A stretch of DNA of 64,000 bases, from NCBI GenBank assembly GCA_016342455.1, contig JAEIOE010000001.1:1-64000 (forward strand), in the 5' to 3' direction. A program made the position numbers and the translations under genes. The notes beneath the pieces were generated by a model, which saw only the letters and a list, made by a program, of their open reading frames with translations, was not told the DNA's origin and searched no databases. Shown one piece after another: positions 22,784-30,842 of the stretch (positions are counted from its first letter, which is position 1; each line of letters begins with the position of its first letter). Source of the DNA: Mycoplasmatota bacterium (GTDB lineage: Bacteria > Bacillota_I > Bacilli_A > Izemoplasmatales > Hujiaoplasmataceae).

Positions 22784-23335
22784 ATGGATAAAAATGATAA
22801 AGACATACGCAAAGAAATAGAAGAATTAGAAAAGTTAATAGATAGGGTAAAAAAGCAAAACGAAGAGGAAAGGAAGAAATATACCAAAAAGCCGAAAGGA
22901 ACTATAGTTAAGATAAACTTAGCTTCAGTTTACTCTCACAATTTTTGGGTCAATATGATATTTTCTTTCTTGATTAATTTCATCGTTATTTTTAGTATAT
23001 TAAAACTATTTAATTTTGCTTTAATAACGGATGATACCTTCATCATATATATTGTATTTATATTTACTGTATTAGAAGAGTTTTATAGAAAATATTTATT
23101 TACGAAACAAGTTAAAATAGTGTTATTTACATCAGGCTTAATTTTTACACTTATAAATATCGTTATTTTTTACTTGCTAGATATCTTTGTATTTTCTACT
23201 CAATTCTCATTTAATAGTTATTTAGACCCAATAGCCTTTGTGATATTATTTCAAGTAATCAGAGCTTTTATCAAAAATGTTTATGTAAGAATTAATTCAC
23301 AAAATGCACTAAGAAAAATAAAAAGAAAAAGGTGA
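22784..23335 (+). CDS. Small integral membrane protein, unknown function
   Basis: I do not recognise this 183-residue protein. Residues 1-45 are charged and likely helical (EEIEELEKLIDRVKKQNEEERKK pattern, coiled-coil-like). Four hydrophobic segments follow, at about 55-75, 80-100, 108-135 and 140-165, and the tail is basic. It stands five bases before hprK and is likely to be co-transcribed with hprK-lgt-whiA-acpS. No catalytic motif is visible. Confidence 0.6.
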   Translation: MDKNDKDIRKEIEELEKLIDRVKKQNEEERKKYTKKPKGTIVKINLASVYSHNFWVNMIFSFLINFIVIFSILKLFNFALITDDTFIIYIVFIFTVLEEFYRKYLFTKQVKIVLFTSGLIFTLINIVIFYLLDIFVFSTQFSFNSYLDPIAFVILFQVIRAFIKNVYVRINSQNALRKIKRKR

Positions 23336-23339
23336 TCGT

Positions 23340-24272
23340 ATGGCTAGTATAGAAATTAGAGAAATAATCAAAGGATTGAAGCTTGAAATTATAGCGGGTA
23401 AATCTGGAGTTAATAGAAAAGTATCTAATCAAAGTTTATCAAAACCTGGTTTAGAGCTAGCGGGAATGTTTGATTTTTATGAATCAGACAGAATTCAAAT
23501 CATTGGTTCTAAAGAAAGTACGTTCTTTAAAAACCTTAGTGAAGAAGACCAAGATTGTCGCGCAAATAAACTTTTTGAAAAAGATCCACCTGCATTTATT
23601 TTTTCAAAGAATGTTGCTGTTCCGGAAATATTTATTAAATATGCGAATCAATATAGTATTCCTGTTTGTAAGAGTACTTATACAACTTCATCATTGTTTA
23701 GCGAATTATATGACTTTTTACAAGCTCGTTTAGCTGAAAGAACTTCAATGCACGGAGTTTTAATGGATATTAATGGTGTTGGAGTACTAATAACTGGTAA
23801 AAGTGGCTTAGGTAAGAGTGAGGTAGCCTTAGAATTAATTAGAAGGGGATATATTCTTGTCGCTGATGATTTAGTTGAAGTATATCAGATAGAAAAAGGT
23901 GTTGTTATTGGTGAAGCACCAGCTATGCTAAAAAAATATTTAGAAATTCGTGGAGTTGGAATTGTTAATGTTGTTTATTTGTTCGGGGTAAAAGCATATC
24001 GAGAAGACAAAAAAGTTTCTTTAATTGTTGAATTAGAGAAATGGGATAGAGAATTACAATTTGATCGATTAGGAATGACTGAAGAATATAGACAAATATT
24101 TGATACTAATGTTTCTTATGTACAAATACCAATTACAGAAGCGAGAAATACAGCTACATTAATTGAAGCGGCTGCTTATGATTATAAATCGAAACAATTA
24201 GGTTATGATTCAGCTTCTGAATTTAATGATTTATTAAATAATCAAATAAAGAAAAACCAAAACAAAGAATAG
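23340..24272 (+). CDS. hprK: HPr kinase/phosphorylase
   Basis: A bifunctional 310-residue enzyme that phosphorylates and dephosphorylates Ser46 of HPr, producing the corepressor for CcpA. The Walker A GKSGLGKSE is at about residue 153. The catalytic His138 is in SMHGVLMD. DDLVEVYQ and the signature IRGVGIVNV are also present. Its N-terminal domain carries the GLELAGMFDFYESDRIQIIG family stretch. It precedes lgt by ten bases. The enzyme is relevant to this window because both amino-acid fermentation operons downstream carry cre-like sequences. Confidence 0.96.
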   Translation: MASIEIREIIKGLKLEIIAGKSGVNRKVSNQSLSKPGLELAGMFDFYESDRIQIIGSKESTFFKNLSEEDQDCRANKLFEKDPPAFIFSKNVAVPEIFIKYANQYSIPVCKSTYTTSSLFSELYDFLQARLAERTSMHGVLMDINGVGVLITGKSGLGKSEVALELIRRGYILVADDLVEVYQIEKGVVIGEAPAMLKKYLEIRGVGIVNVVYLFGVKAYREDKKVSLIVELEKWDRELQFDRLGMTEEYRQIFDTNVSYVQIPITEARNTATLIEAAAYDYKSKQLGYDSASEFNDLLNNQIKKNQNKE

Positions 24273-24282
24273 AGGGAACAAG

Positions 24283-25563
24283 ATGAAGAATTTATTTAAA
24301 ATCATATCATTATTATTAGTTGGATTAGTATCTATTAGTTTAATAGGCTGTTCTAATGATACTGGACCAGCAACAGATTCATATACTGTAGAGTATGTTG
24401 ATTATGATGGAACAGTTTTAAAATCAATTACATGTATTGTTGGAGAGGCGTGCGTTATTGAAGCGCCAGCTAACCCAAATAATAAAGAAAACACTTATTT
24501 CACACGTTGGTCATTATTTGATAGTGAAATAGACGAAATAGACAGAGATACAACAATAGAGGCTATTTATACTTTAGATAACCGTTTACTTTCTGTAGGA
24601 AGTATCACAGTTGTATTTTATTCTTTCTTTATTATCTCAGGAATTATAGTAGCTTTATCTCTTGGTATGAGAGAATGTAAAAGAATAGGTCTGAAACAAG
24701 ATGATTTAATTGATGGATTCTTATGGATTGTGCCGGTAGCTATTTTAGGCGCTAGATTATGGTATGTGGCCTTTGAACCAACAGGATTTATCTATGGTTC
24801 GTTCTTCCCGTCTTTATTGCGAGTCTTAGGCTTTACTTCAGGGACATTAGATTTTTCTAGTTTTGGGTTATCAGGACTAGCTATTCATGGGGCTTTCTTT
24901 ACCGCCTTGGTTTGTGTTTATTTCTTCACTAAGAAAAGAAAAATGAATGTTTATAAAATATTAGATATTGTAGCTGTTGGATTCATCATCGCTCAAGCTT
25001 TTGGTAGATGGGGGAATTTCTTTAATCAGGAAGCTCATGGTGGTATTGTTGGTGGAATGACTGATGGAGTTGCTAATCTTACTTTAGAACAACAATTTAA
25101 TTTTTTAAAAAACACGATTGGTTTACCAAATTTTATAGTTAATAACATGTATATTGTTAGAGGATGGCATTCATTAAGTGTTGAGCCATTAACTGGATTC
25201 TATCAACCAACATTCTTCTACGAATCATTTATTAATGTTATTGGATTTGGTGTAATGTTAATATTAAGAAGAACAAAGAAACTTCATTTTGGTGAATTAA
25301 TGTCAGTTTACTTAATCTGGTATGGTGGATTAAGAATATTTATTGAAGCAATGAGAACTGACCCACTTGTATTTGAAATATTTGGAATAACTATGAAATC
25401 AGCTATTGTTACATCTGTATTAATGATATTAGGCGGTATTGCTTTATCTGTATTTATTAGATTAAGAGGCAAAGGCGGAACTTATGCATCTGTACCGGGA
25501 TATTTTGGTTATAAAAAAGAAGAAGTAATAGAAGAAGCTGAGGAAGTAACAGTAGAAGAATAA
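24283..25563 (+). CDS. lgt: Prolipoprotein diacylglyceryl transferase with an N-terminal lipoprotein and InlB-repeat extension
   Basis: Lgt transfers diacylglycerol from phosphatidylglycerol to the lipobox cysteine of prolipoproteins. Here the Lgt core covers residues ~105-400, with the signature GRWGNFFNQE at 241-250, HGAFF near 202 and PTFFYES. The full protein is 426 residues, well above the usual 260-300. The first 22 residues are a lipoprotein signal peptide ending in LIGC (Cys23). Residues 34-97 look like a Listeria-Bacteroides/InlB B-type repeat (YTVEYVDYDGTVL ... FTRW ... DRDTTIEAIYTL). The C-terminal tail is acidic. The enzyme may thus be its own substrate. Family assignment of the core is secure; the extension's function is unknown. 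Confidence 0.92.
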   Translation: MKNLFKIISLLLVGLVSISLIGCSNDTGPATDSYTVEYVDYDGTVLKSITCIVGEACVIEAPANPNNKENTYFTRWSLFDSEIDEIDRDTTIEAIYTLDNRLLSVGSITVVFYSFFIISGIIVALSLGMRECKRIGLKQDDLIDGFLWIVPVAILGARLWYVAFEPTGFIYGSFFPSLLRVLGFTSGTLDFSSFGLSGLAIHGAFFTALVCVYFFTKKRKMNVYKILDIVAVGFIIAQAFGRWGNFFNQEAHGGIVGGMTDGVANLTLEQQFNFLKNTIGLPNFIVNNMYIVRGWHSLSVEPLTGFYQPTFFYESFINVIGFGVMLILRRTKKLHFGELMSVYLIWYGGLRIFIEAMRTDPLVFEIFGITMKSAIVTSVLMILGGIALSVFIRLRGKGGTYASVPGYFGYKKEEVIEEAEEVTVEE

Positions 25564-25578
25564 ATTGGAGCGGTGTGT

Positions 25579-26529
25579 ATGTCATTTTCAACAGAAATAA
25601 AAACTGAATTACAAAGCTTAAAACAATCAAATTGTTGTAATAAAGCCGAGCTTTCTGCTTTATTACATATTGGTGGCTACATTGAAAAAAATAGCTTGGG
25701 CCTAAGTTTGGCATTTCAAACAACGAATAATGCAGTAATACGTCGTTTTGTTATTTTATTAAAATCTTTATATGATCTTGAATTAACTATAATTAAAAAA
25801 CAAACAAACAAATTAAATAAACATAGTATTTATATTGTAAAAATAAGTGAACAAATAGATTTTCTGCTATCTGATTTATCACTGTTAAGTGAGTCGGCTG
25901 TTTTCTTTCAAGAAGTAGATGAGAGAATTATAGAAAAAGAATGTTGTAAAAGAGCATATTTAAGAGGGGCTTTTTTAGCTGCAGGATCAATAAACTCACC
26001 TGAAACAAGCGCGTATCATATGGAAATACAAGCTTTTTCTGAAGTACAAGCACATGTGATTAAAGAAATAGCTAATTATTATAATTTAAATGCAAAAGTA
26101 GTAAAAAACAGAAGAGGTTTTATCGCTTACATGAAGGAAGCTGAAAAAATAGCTGATTTTATTAGAGTGATAGGTGCTAGCAATTCTTTATTTGAGTTTG
26201 AAGATTCAAGAATTAAAAGAGATTTTAAGAATTCAATCAATAGAGTGATTAATTGTGATATAGCGAATGAAAAAAAAGCTTTAGATGCAGCGATTAAACA
26301 ACTTGAGTATATTAGAATAATAGAGAAGAGTCCTACAAAGAACATTAGTAAAAGTATGGCAGAAGCAATATTTTTAAGAAAGAAATATCAAGATGCATCC
26401 CTTTTAGAATTAAGTTACGTATCTTTAGAACACTATGACAAACAGATATCAAAATCAGCTTTAAATCACCGATTTAGAGCGATAAAAGATTTAGCAAATA
26501 GACTTTCAATTGAAGAGGCCTTAAAATGA
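25579..26529 (+). CDS. whiA: DNA-binding protein WhiA
   Basis: A 316-residue WhiA with an N-terminal LAGLIDADG-like domain (RAYLRGAFLAAGSINSPE, a degenerate endonuclease fold) and a C-terminal helix-turn-helix (DASLLELSYVSLEHYDKQISKSALNHRFRAI order). It is known to influence cell division and sporulation in Gram-positive bacteria. I placed the start at ATG 25579, eight bases after GGAG. The customary neighbours rapZ (yvcJ) and yvcK are absent. The acpS start overlaps its stop codon. Confidence 0.92.
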   Translation: MSFSTEIKTELQSLKQSNCCNKAELSALLHIGGYIEKNSLGLSLAFQTTNNAVIRRFVILLKSLYDLELTIIKKQTNKLNKHSIYIVKISEQIDFLLSDLSLLSESAVFFQEVDERIIEKECCKRAYLRGAFLAAGSINSPETSAYHMEIQAFSEVQAHVIKEIANYYNLNAKVVKNRRGFIAYMKEAEKIADFIRVIGASNSLFEFEDSRIKRDFKNSINRVINCDIANEKKALDAAIKQLEYIRIIEKSPTKNISKSMAEAIFLRKKYQDASLLELSYVSLEHYDKQISKSALNHRFRAIKDLANRLSIEEALK

Positions 26530-26867
26530 TATTAGGAATAGGTGTAGATATTTTAAAAATTTCAAGAATTAAGTTGGAACATGCTAAAAGAATTTTAAGT
26601 GATGAAGAATTTGTAGTTTTTGATCAATTTAATTCAGAATCCAGAAAGCTAGAATTTCTAGCAGGAAGATTCTCTGTTAAAGAAGCAATTATTAAAGCTA
26701 TTGGTTCAACAAGTTATCGATTGGGAATGAGAGATATTACGATAATCAATGACTTAACGGGTATGCCTTTAGTTGTAAAACCAAAATATGAAGATATAAA
26801 ATTATTCATATCAATATCCCATGAATTAGAGAATTGTGTAGGACTTTGTGTCATAGAAACTGTGTAG
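26526..26867 (+). CDS. acpS: Holo-[acyl-carrier-protein] synthase
   Basis: AcpS transfers 4'-phosphopantetheine from CoA to apo-ACP. The 113-residue protein has the canonical start GIGVDILKISRI with the Mg-binding Asp, and FLAGRFSVKEAIIKAI with the catalytic Glu and Lys. The C-terminal half contains VKPKYE and SISHELENCVGLCVI. It overlaps whiA by four bases. Length is normal for the family. Confidence 0.95.
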   Translation: MILGIGVDILKISRIKLEHAKRILSDEEFVVFDQFNSESRKLEFLAGRFSVKEAIIKAIGSTSYRLGMRDITIINDLTGMPLVVKPKYEDIKLFISISHELENCVGLCVIETV

Positions 26868-26892
26868 TTTTCTTGAACATATTAATTAAGTC

Positions 26893-26921
26893 TTGCAAAA
26901 AGAAATAAAATTAAGTAAAAT
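26893..26921 (+). promoter_or_regulatory. Promoter of the membrane-anchored thioredoxin-like gene
   Basis: TTGCAA and TAAAAT are separated by 17 bases, 20 bases before the ATG at 26942. Confidence 0.55.
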
Positions 26922-26941
26922 ATTAATGCTGAGGTGAGAAA

Positions 26942-27460
26942 ATGGCAACTTATAAAAAAGGATTTAAAAAAGAAAATCCAGAAACAGTTCTATTAAAAGT
27001 AATAATCGGAATTATTGTTGTTGTATTTTTGATGGTGGGTGTATTATTTATATATGATGCAACTACTGGATGGAAAGATTACAGTTATTTTACAACTACA
27101 ACTACTTACGCTGATATGTTCGAATATACTAATGGAGAAGAAACTGCATTAGAAGATTATGTAATCTATATGTATTCAACAAATGAATCTTCAGTAGCAA
27201 TTAAGACTGATGTATTAAGAGACGGAAAAAAGATCAATAAAGATTCAGAAATGTTCTTTCTAGCTAATTCGACAGCAATGTCTGACAGCGATACAGAATT
27301 AGCTGATTTCTTGGCAACTATTGATGAAGATGCATTATCTACTCCAATGTTAATTGTAGTGGCCAATGGAGAGTTCTATGAAGCTTATATTGGTTCAGTG
27401 GACTTATTAGCTGCACTTGATAGTATTGAAGCAGGCACATTTGACGCTTTTAATGACTAA
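26942..27460 (+). CDS. Membrane-anchored protein with a possible cysteine-free thioredoxin fold
   Basis: A 172-residue protein with a short basic N terminus and one transmembrane helix (residues ~21-42, VIIGIIVVVFLMVGVLFIYDA), leaving the rest outside. The outer domain has the strand-helix order of thioredoxin: DYVIYMYST at the position of the active-site strand, then STPMLIVVANGEFYEAYIG, which resembles the cis-proline strand and the following hairpin. The CxxC position reads STNESS, so no redox site exists. The fold guess is low-confidence. It is monocistronic, with its own promoter and terminator. Confidence 0.55.
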   Translation: MATYKKGFKKENPETVLLKVIIGIIVVVFLMVGVLFIYDATTGWKDYSYFTTTTTYADMFEYTNGEETALEDYVIYMYSTNESSVAIKTDVLRDGKKINKDSEMFFLANSTAMSDSDTELADFLATIDEDALSTPMLIVVANGEFYEAYIGSVDLLAALDSIEAGTFDAFND

Positions 27461-27480
27461 ACTTTAAAAATAGGAATATT

Positions 27481-27513
27481 AAAAACCTTTACGATATTGT
27501 AAAGGTTTTTTTT
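27481..27513 (+). terminator. Intrinsic terminator after the thioredoxin-like gene
   Basis: AACCTTTAC (27484-27492) and GTAAAGGTT (27499-27507) flank a six-base loop and are followed by a run of T. Confidence 0.9.
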
Positions 27514-27562
27514 AAACAGTAAATATTTACCTATAAATAGACATATTAATTCATTTTATTTT

Positions 27563-27591
27563 TTGTAAAAATTATAGTTTTGTGATAAAAT
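27563..27591 (+). promoter_or_regulatory. Promoter of tex
   Basis: TTGTAA and TAAAAT are separated by 17 bases, about 26 bases before the tex start codon; a TGTGA precedes the -10. Confidence 0.55.
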
Positions 27592-27616
27592 AATAGCGTT
27601 AGGATTGGTGGAAAAC

Positions 27617-29818
27617 ATGGAGTATATTAACGAAAGTTTAATTAAAGAAGTAGCGAAGAATCAAGGGATTAAAATATCTCAAGTTAAGACGGTTTTGGCT
27701 TTACTAGAAGAGGGAAATACAGTTCCTTTTATTGCCAGATATCGCAAGGAAAAAACAGACTCTTTAGATGAAGAGCAAATTAGAGCAATTGAGAAAGAAT
27801 ATGAGTATGGTAAAAATCTTCAAAAACGTAAAGATGATATTGCTAGACTTATCGATGAAAAAGGAATGCTTACCGAAGAATTAAATGCACAAATTGATCA
27901 ATGTAATAAATTGGTTGATTTAGAAGATATATATAGACCTTTTAAAGAAAAGAAGAAAACAAAAGCAACCGAAGCAATAAAGAAAGGTTTAGAGCCTTTA
28001 GCGAACATTCTTTTAACATATCCGGATATTGATAATTTAGATGAATTGGCCAAACCATTTATCAATGAAGAAGTGCCAACAATCGAAGAAGCTTTTGAAG
28101 GTGCGAAGTATATTATCGCAGAAGTTATTTCAGATAATGCTGATTATCGTAAATGGATTAGAAGTTATACTAACGATAATGGGATTATTGTTACTAAAAT
28201 GAAAAAAAATGCTGTAGATGAATATAAGGTCTTTCAAAATTTCTATGATTATGAAGAAAAACTAAAATCAATTAAGTTATATCGTATATTAGCAATAAAT
28301 AGAGCCGAAAAAGAAAAAGTAGTTTCAGTAAAAATCTCTGTGAGCACAGATGATATTCATAATTACTTAGAAAGAAAAGTAATTGATAGAAGACAATCTT
28401 TGGTTGTACCTTTAATACAAGAAGCTTACATTGATGCATACAAAAGACTAATTAGCGGTTCAATAGAAAGAGAAATCAGAAGTGAATTTACAGAAAAAGC
28501 TGAAAATCAAGCAATTCATATTTTTTCAGAGAATCTAAGGGCTTTATTATTACAACCACCATTAAAAGGAAAAATGGTTTTAGGTATTGATCCCGCTTTT
28601 AGAACTGGTTGTAAAATAGCTGTAATCGATAATTTTGGTAAATTTGTCGGGAAGAGTGTTATCTATCCTCATGAATTATATAAAGGCGGTAGAACTAATC
28701 CTGCAGAGGTAGATAAAGCAAGAAAGTTAATTGATGCTTTAGTAAGAAAATATAGTGTTGAAATTATAGCTATTGGTAATGGTACTGCTTCTAGAGAAAC
28801 AGAAAAATTTGTCGTTAATGTAATTAAGGACTATAATTTAAAAGTTCAATATGTGATTGTTAGTGAAGCGGGAGCTTCTGTTTATTCAGCGAGTGATTTG
28901 GCAAGAGAAGAATTCCCTGATTTTCAAGTTGAAGAAAGATCAGCAGTAAGTATCGCTAGAAGAATGCAAGATCCATTAAGTGAATTAGTTAAGATTGATC
29001 CTAGATCTATTGGGGTAGGGCAATATCAGCATGATGTTACACAATCTAAGTTAACTGACCAACTAGACTTCGTAGTTTCAACGGCGGTAAACCAAGTAGG
29101 AGTTAATGTTAATACAGCTTCAGTTTCATTATTAAAGTATGTTTCTGGTTTATCAGATAAAGTTGCTAAAAACATTGTTGCGTATAGAGAAGAAAATGGA
29201 CCGTTTAAAAATAGAAAGAATATCAAAAAAGTAGCTAATTTAGGGCCGAAATCATTTGAACAATCAATTGGGTTCTTAAGGATATTTAATTCAGACAACC
29301 CTTTAGATAAAACGCCGATTCATCCTGAAAGTTATGAATTAGCAGCTGAAGTACTTAAATATCTTAATCTTGATATTGAAGATATAGGAACTCCTAAGTG
29401 TCAATTGATTATTGGTCTTTGTGATAAACAGAGACTGGCTAAAGATTTAGATCAATCAATGATTATAATCGAAGATATGTTGGAATCTTTTGTAGCTCCA
29501 ACAAGGGACTTAAGAGATGAATTTCCTCAACCATTACTAAAGAGCGAATTATTAAGCTTAGAGGACTTAAGAACGGATATGGAACTACAAGGAACAGTAA
29601 GAAATGTGGTTGATTTTGGAGCTTTTATAGATGTTGGAATCAAAGAAGCTGGATTAGTTCATATATCTAAAATGAGTACTAAATTTATTAAACACCCTTT
29701 AGAAGTTGTAAAGGTTGGAAATATAGTTAAGGTTTGGGTCGTTGCGGTTGATTTAAACAGAAAAAGATTACAACTAACAATGGTAGATCCTTCGAAAAAC
29801 GCGGATTATATAAATTAA
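27617..29818 (+). CDS. tex: Tex-family RNA-binding transcription accessory protein
   Basis: A 733-residue Tex protein. The N-terminal helical region contains the VPFIARYRKEKT signature. The YqgF-like RNase H-fold is in the middle (VLGIDPAFRTGCKIAVID), followed by tandem helix-hairpin-helix segments (NTASVSLLKYVSGLSDKVAKNIVAYREENG). A C-terminal S1 RNA-binding domain covers residues ~645-720 (LQGTVRNVVDFGAFIDVGIKEAGLVHIS). I placed the start at ATG 27617 with GGTGG upstream. Tex is widely conserved and affects gene expression; its precise role is unsettled. Confidence 0.95.
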   Translation: MEYINESLIKEVAKNQGIKISQVKTVLALLEEGNTVPFIARYRKEKTDSLDEEQIRAIEKEYEYGKNLQKRKDDIARLIDEKGMLTEELNAQIDQCNKLVDLEDIYRPFKEKKKTKATEAIKKGLEPLANILLTYPDIDNLDELAKPFINEEVPTIEEAFEGAKYIIAEVISDNADYRKWIRSYTNDNGIIVTKMKKNAVDEYKVFQNFYDYEEKLKSIKLYRILAINRAEKEKVVSVKISVSTDDIHNYLERKVIDRRQSLVVPLIQEAYIDAYKRLISGSIEREIRSEFTEKAENQAIHIFSENLRALLLQPPLKGKMVLGIDPAFRTGCKIAVIDNFGKFVGKSVIYPHELYKGGRTNPAEVDKARKLIDALVRKYSVEIIAIGNGTASRETEKFVVNVIKDYNLKVQYVIVSEAGASVYSASDLAREEFPDFQVEERSAVSIARRMQDPLSELVKIDPRSIGVGQYQHDVTQSKLTDQLDFVVSTAVNQVGVNVNTASVSLLKYVSGLSDKVAKNIVAYREENGPFKNRKNIKKVANLGPKSFEQSIGFLRIFNSDNPLDKTPIHPESYELAAEVLKYLNLDIEDIGTPKCQLIIGLCDKQRLAKDLDQSMIIIEDMLESFVAPTRDLRDEFPQPLLKSELLSLEDLRTDMELQGTVRNVVDFGAFIDVGIKEAGLVHISKMSTKFIKHPLEVVKVGNIVKVWVVAVDLNRKRLQLTMVDPSKNADYIN

Positions 29819-29905
29819 TAAATAATCTGTTAGTTTTGTGTATTTACTACTATTTAACACATAAATGTATTATAATGTAATTATTAAAAATAGGGAGGTT
29901 TTTGT

Positions 29906-30577
29906 ATGACAAAACCAAAATTTAATTATGGCTGGGTAATAAAATGGTTATTAGCTGCAATCATAATCGCAGCTGGAGTTTTAACTAAAATATACGAACA
30001 AAGTATTGTTTACGCTACAACAGGTTTGGTAGTAATTATATTCTCAATTTTCAGAGTAGGACCTTTAATGAAAACTTTGAAAAAAGAAGTGCTAAGAACT
30101 GTAAATTTAATAGAAATAATTTTTGAATTTATAATTGGGGCATTAATGGCTTATGTAGGATTTTTCTTAGGAAATCCTGTACCTACATTTTGGGTTACAA
30201 TGTATGGATACATGTTAACATTCTTCTTGGTAGCAAGAGGACTTGTATATTTCGTATCTTTATATTATTTCGACGAAAAAACAGAACCTGCAAAATTCTG
30301 GACTCACTTAGTGTTTATTGGAATAGGTCCCGTAGTTTTCACATTAACACTTCTTGGTAAAGATATTATTTCTACGCTAGGATGGTTATTGTTAGTAACC
30401 GCGATGGGTGGAGCGGTATACTTAGGATTTGATGGCTTTGGTGGATATAAAAAATATCGCGAAGCATCAAAAGCTTTAAATACAGAAAAGCAACAAACAA
30501 AAGATACTAAAGTAGAAAAAGAATTACCAAAACCAATACAAGATGAAGTAGAAGAAAAAGAAACATATATCAGTTAA
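29906..30577 (+). CDS. Polytopic membrane protein, unknown function
   Basis: A 223-residue protein with about six hydrophobic helices (residues ~10-28, 33-50, 65-90, 93-118, 130-150, 155-175) and a Lys/Glu/Gln-rich cytosolic tail after residue 185. No motif identifies its function. It has a good ribosome-binding site (AGGGAGG) and a TATAAT at 29871-29876. Its transcript is probably ended by the inverted repeat that overlaps the tRNA-Ser promoter. Confidence 0.65.
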   Translation: MTKPKFNYGWVIKWLLAAIIIAAGVLTKIYEQSIVYATTGLVVIIFSIFRVGPLMKTLKKEVLRTVNLIEIIFEFIIGALMAYVGFFLGNPVPTFWVTMYGYMLTFFLVARGLVYFVSLYYFDEKTEPAKFWTHLVFIGIGPVVFTLTLLGKDIISTLGWLLLVTAMGGAVYLGFDGFGGYKKYREASKALNTEKQQTKDTKVEKELPKPIQDEVEEKETYIS

Positions 30578-30583
30578 AAACTA

Positions 30584-30613
30584 TTGACAGTTAGCCTAAA
30601 ATCGAGTAATATA
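30584..30613 (+). promoter_or_regulatory. Strong promoter of tRNA-Ser
   Basis: TTGACA (30584-30589), 17 bases and TAATAT (30607-30612) precede the tRNA by about 22 bases. An alternative -10, TATAAT at 30610-30615, is three bases further on. Confidence 0.75.
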
Positions 30614-30632
30614 ATAAGGCTAACTGTTATTT
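30587..30632 (+). terminator. Inverted repeat overlapping the tRNA-Ser promoter (possible terminator)
   Basis: ACAGTTAGCCT (30587-30597) is perfectly repeated inverted as AGGCTAACTGT (30617-30627) around 19 bases, and TTATTTTT follows. It starts nine bases after the upstream stop codon. It may terminate that transcript while its DNA overlaps the tRNA -35 and brackets the -10. Confidence 0.5.
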
Positions 30633-30634
30633 TT

Positions 30635-30725
30635 GGAGCAATACTCAAGTGGCCGAAGAGGCGCCCCTGCTAAGGGTGTAGGTCGGGGAACCGGCGCGAG
30701 AGTTCGAATCTCTCTTGCTCCGCCA
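30635..30725 (+). tRNA. tRNA-Ser (anticodon GCT)
   Basis: The acceptor arm GGAGCAA/TTGCTCC is seven perfect pairs, followed by discriminator G and encoded CCA. The anticodon loop CTGCTAA (30667-30673) gives anticodon GCT, which reads AGC and AGU codons. A long variable arm (GTAGGTCGGGGAACCGGCGC region) marks a class II tRNA. The T loop reads TTCGAATC. Confidence 0.96.
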
Positions 30726-30737
30726 TTTATAAAAACT

Positions 30738-30765
30738 AAAAGGCGATTTAATCGCCTTTTATTAT
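30738..30765 (+). terminator. Intrinsic terminator after tRNA-Ser
   Basis: AAAAGGCGAT and ATCGCCTTTT form a ten-base-pair stem with a three-base loop and a T-rich tail. Confidence 0.85.
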
Positions 30766-30810
30766 TTTTTGACTTATTTATGCATATTTAGTTTGTAAAA
30801 AATATAGAAA

Positions 30811-30819
30811 TGATATAAT
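30811..30819 (+). promoter_or_regulatory. Extended -10 promoter (TGATATAAT) of the MFS gene
   Basis: TGATATAAT lies 23 bases before the ATG at 30843, with TTTGTAAAAA about 16 bases further up. Confidence 0.55.
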
Positions 30820-30842
30820 TTCAGTGTTAAGGTAGGGAAATT

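Noticed and set aside
30587..30627. The inverted repeat before tRNA-Ser as a second tRNA or a riboswitch
   Set aside because: It is only an 11-base inverted repeat around 19 bases, with no tRNA arms or aptamer core.
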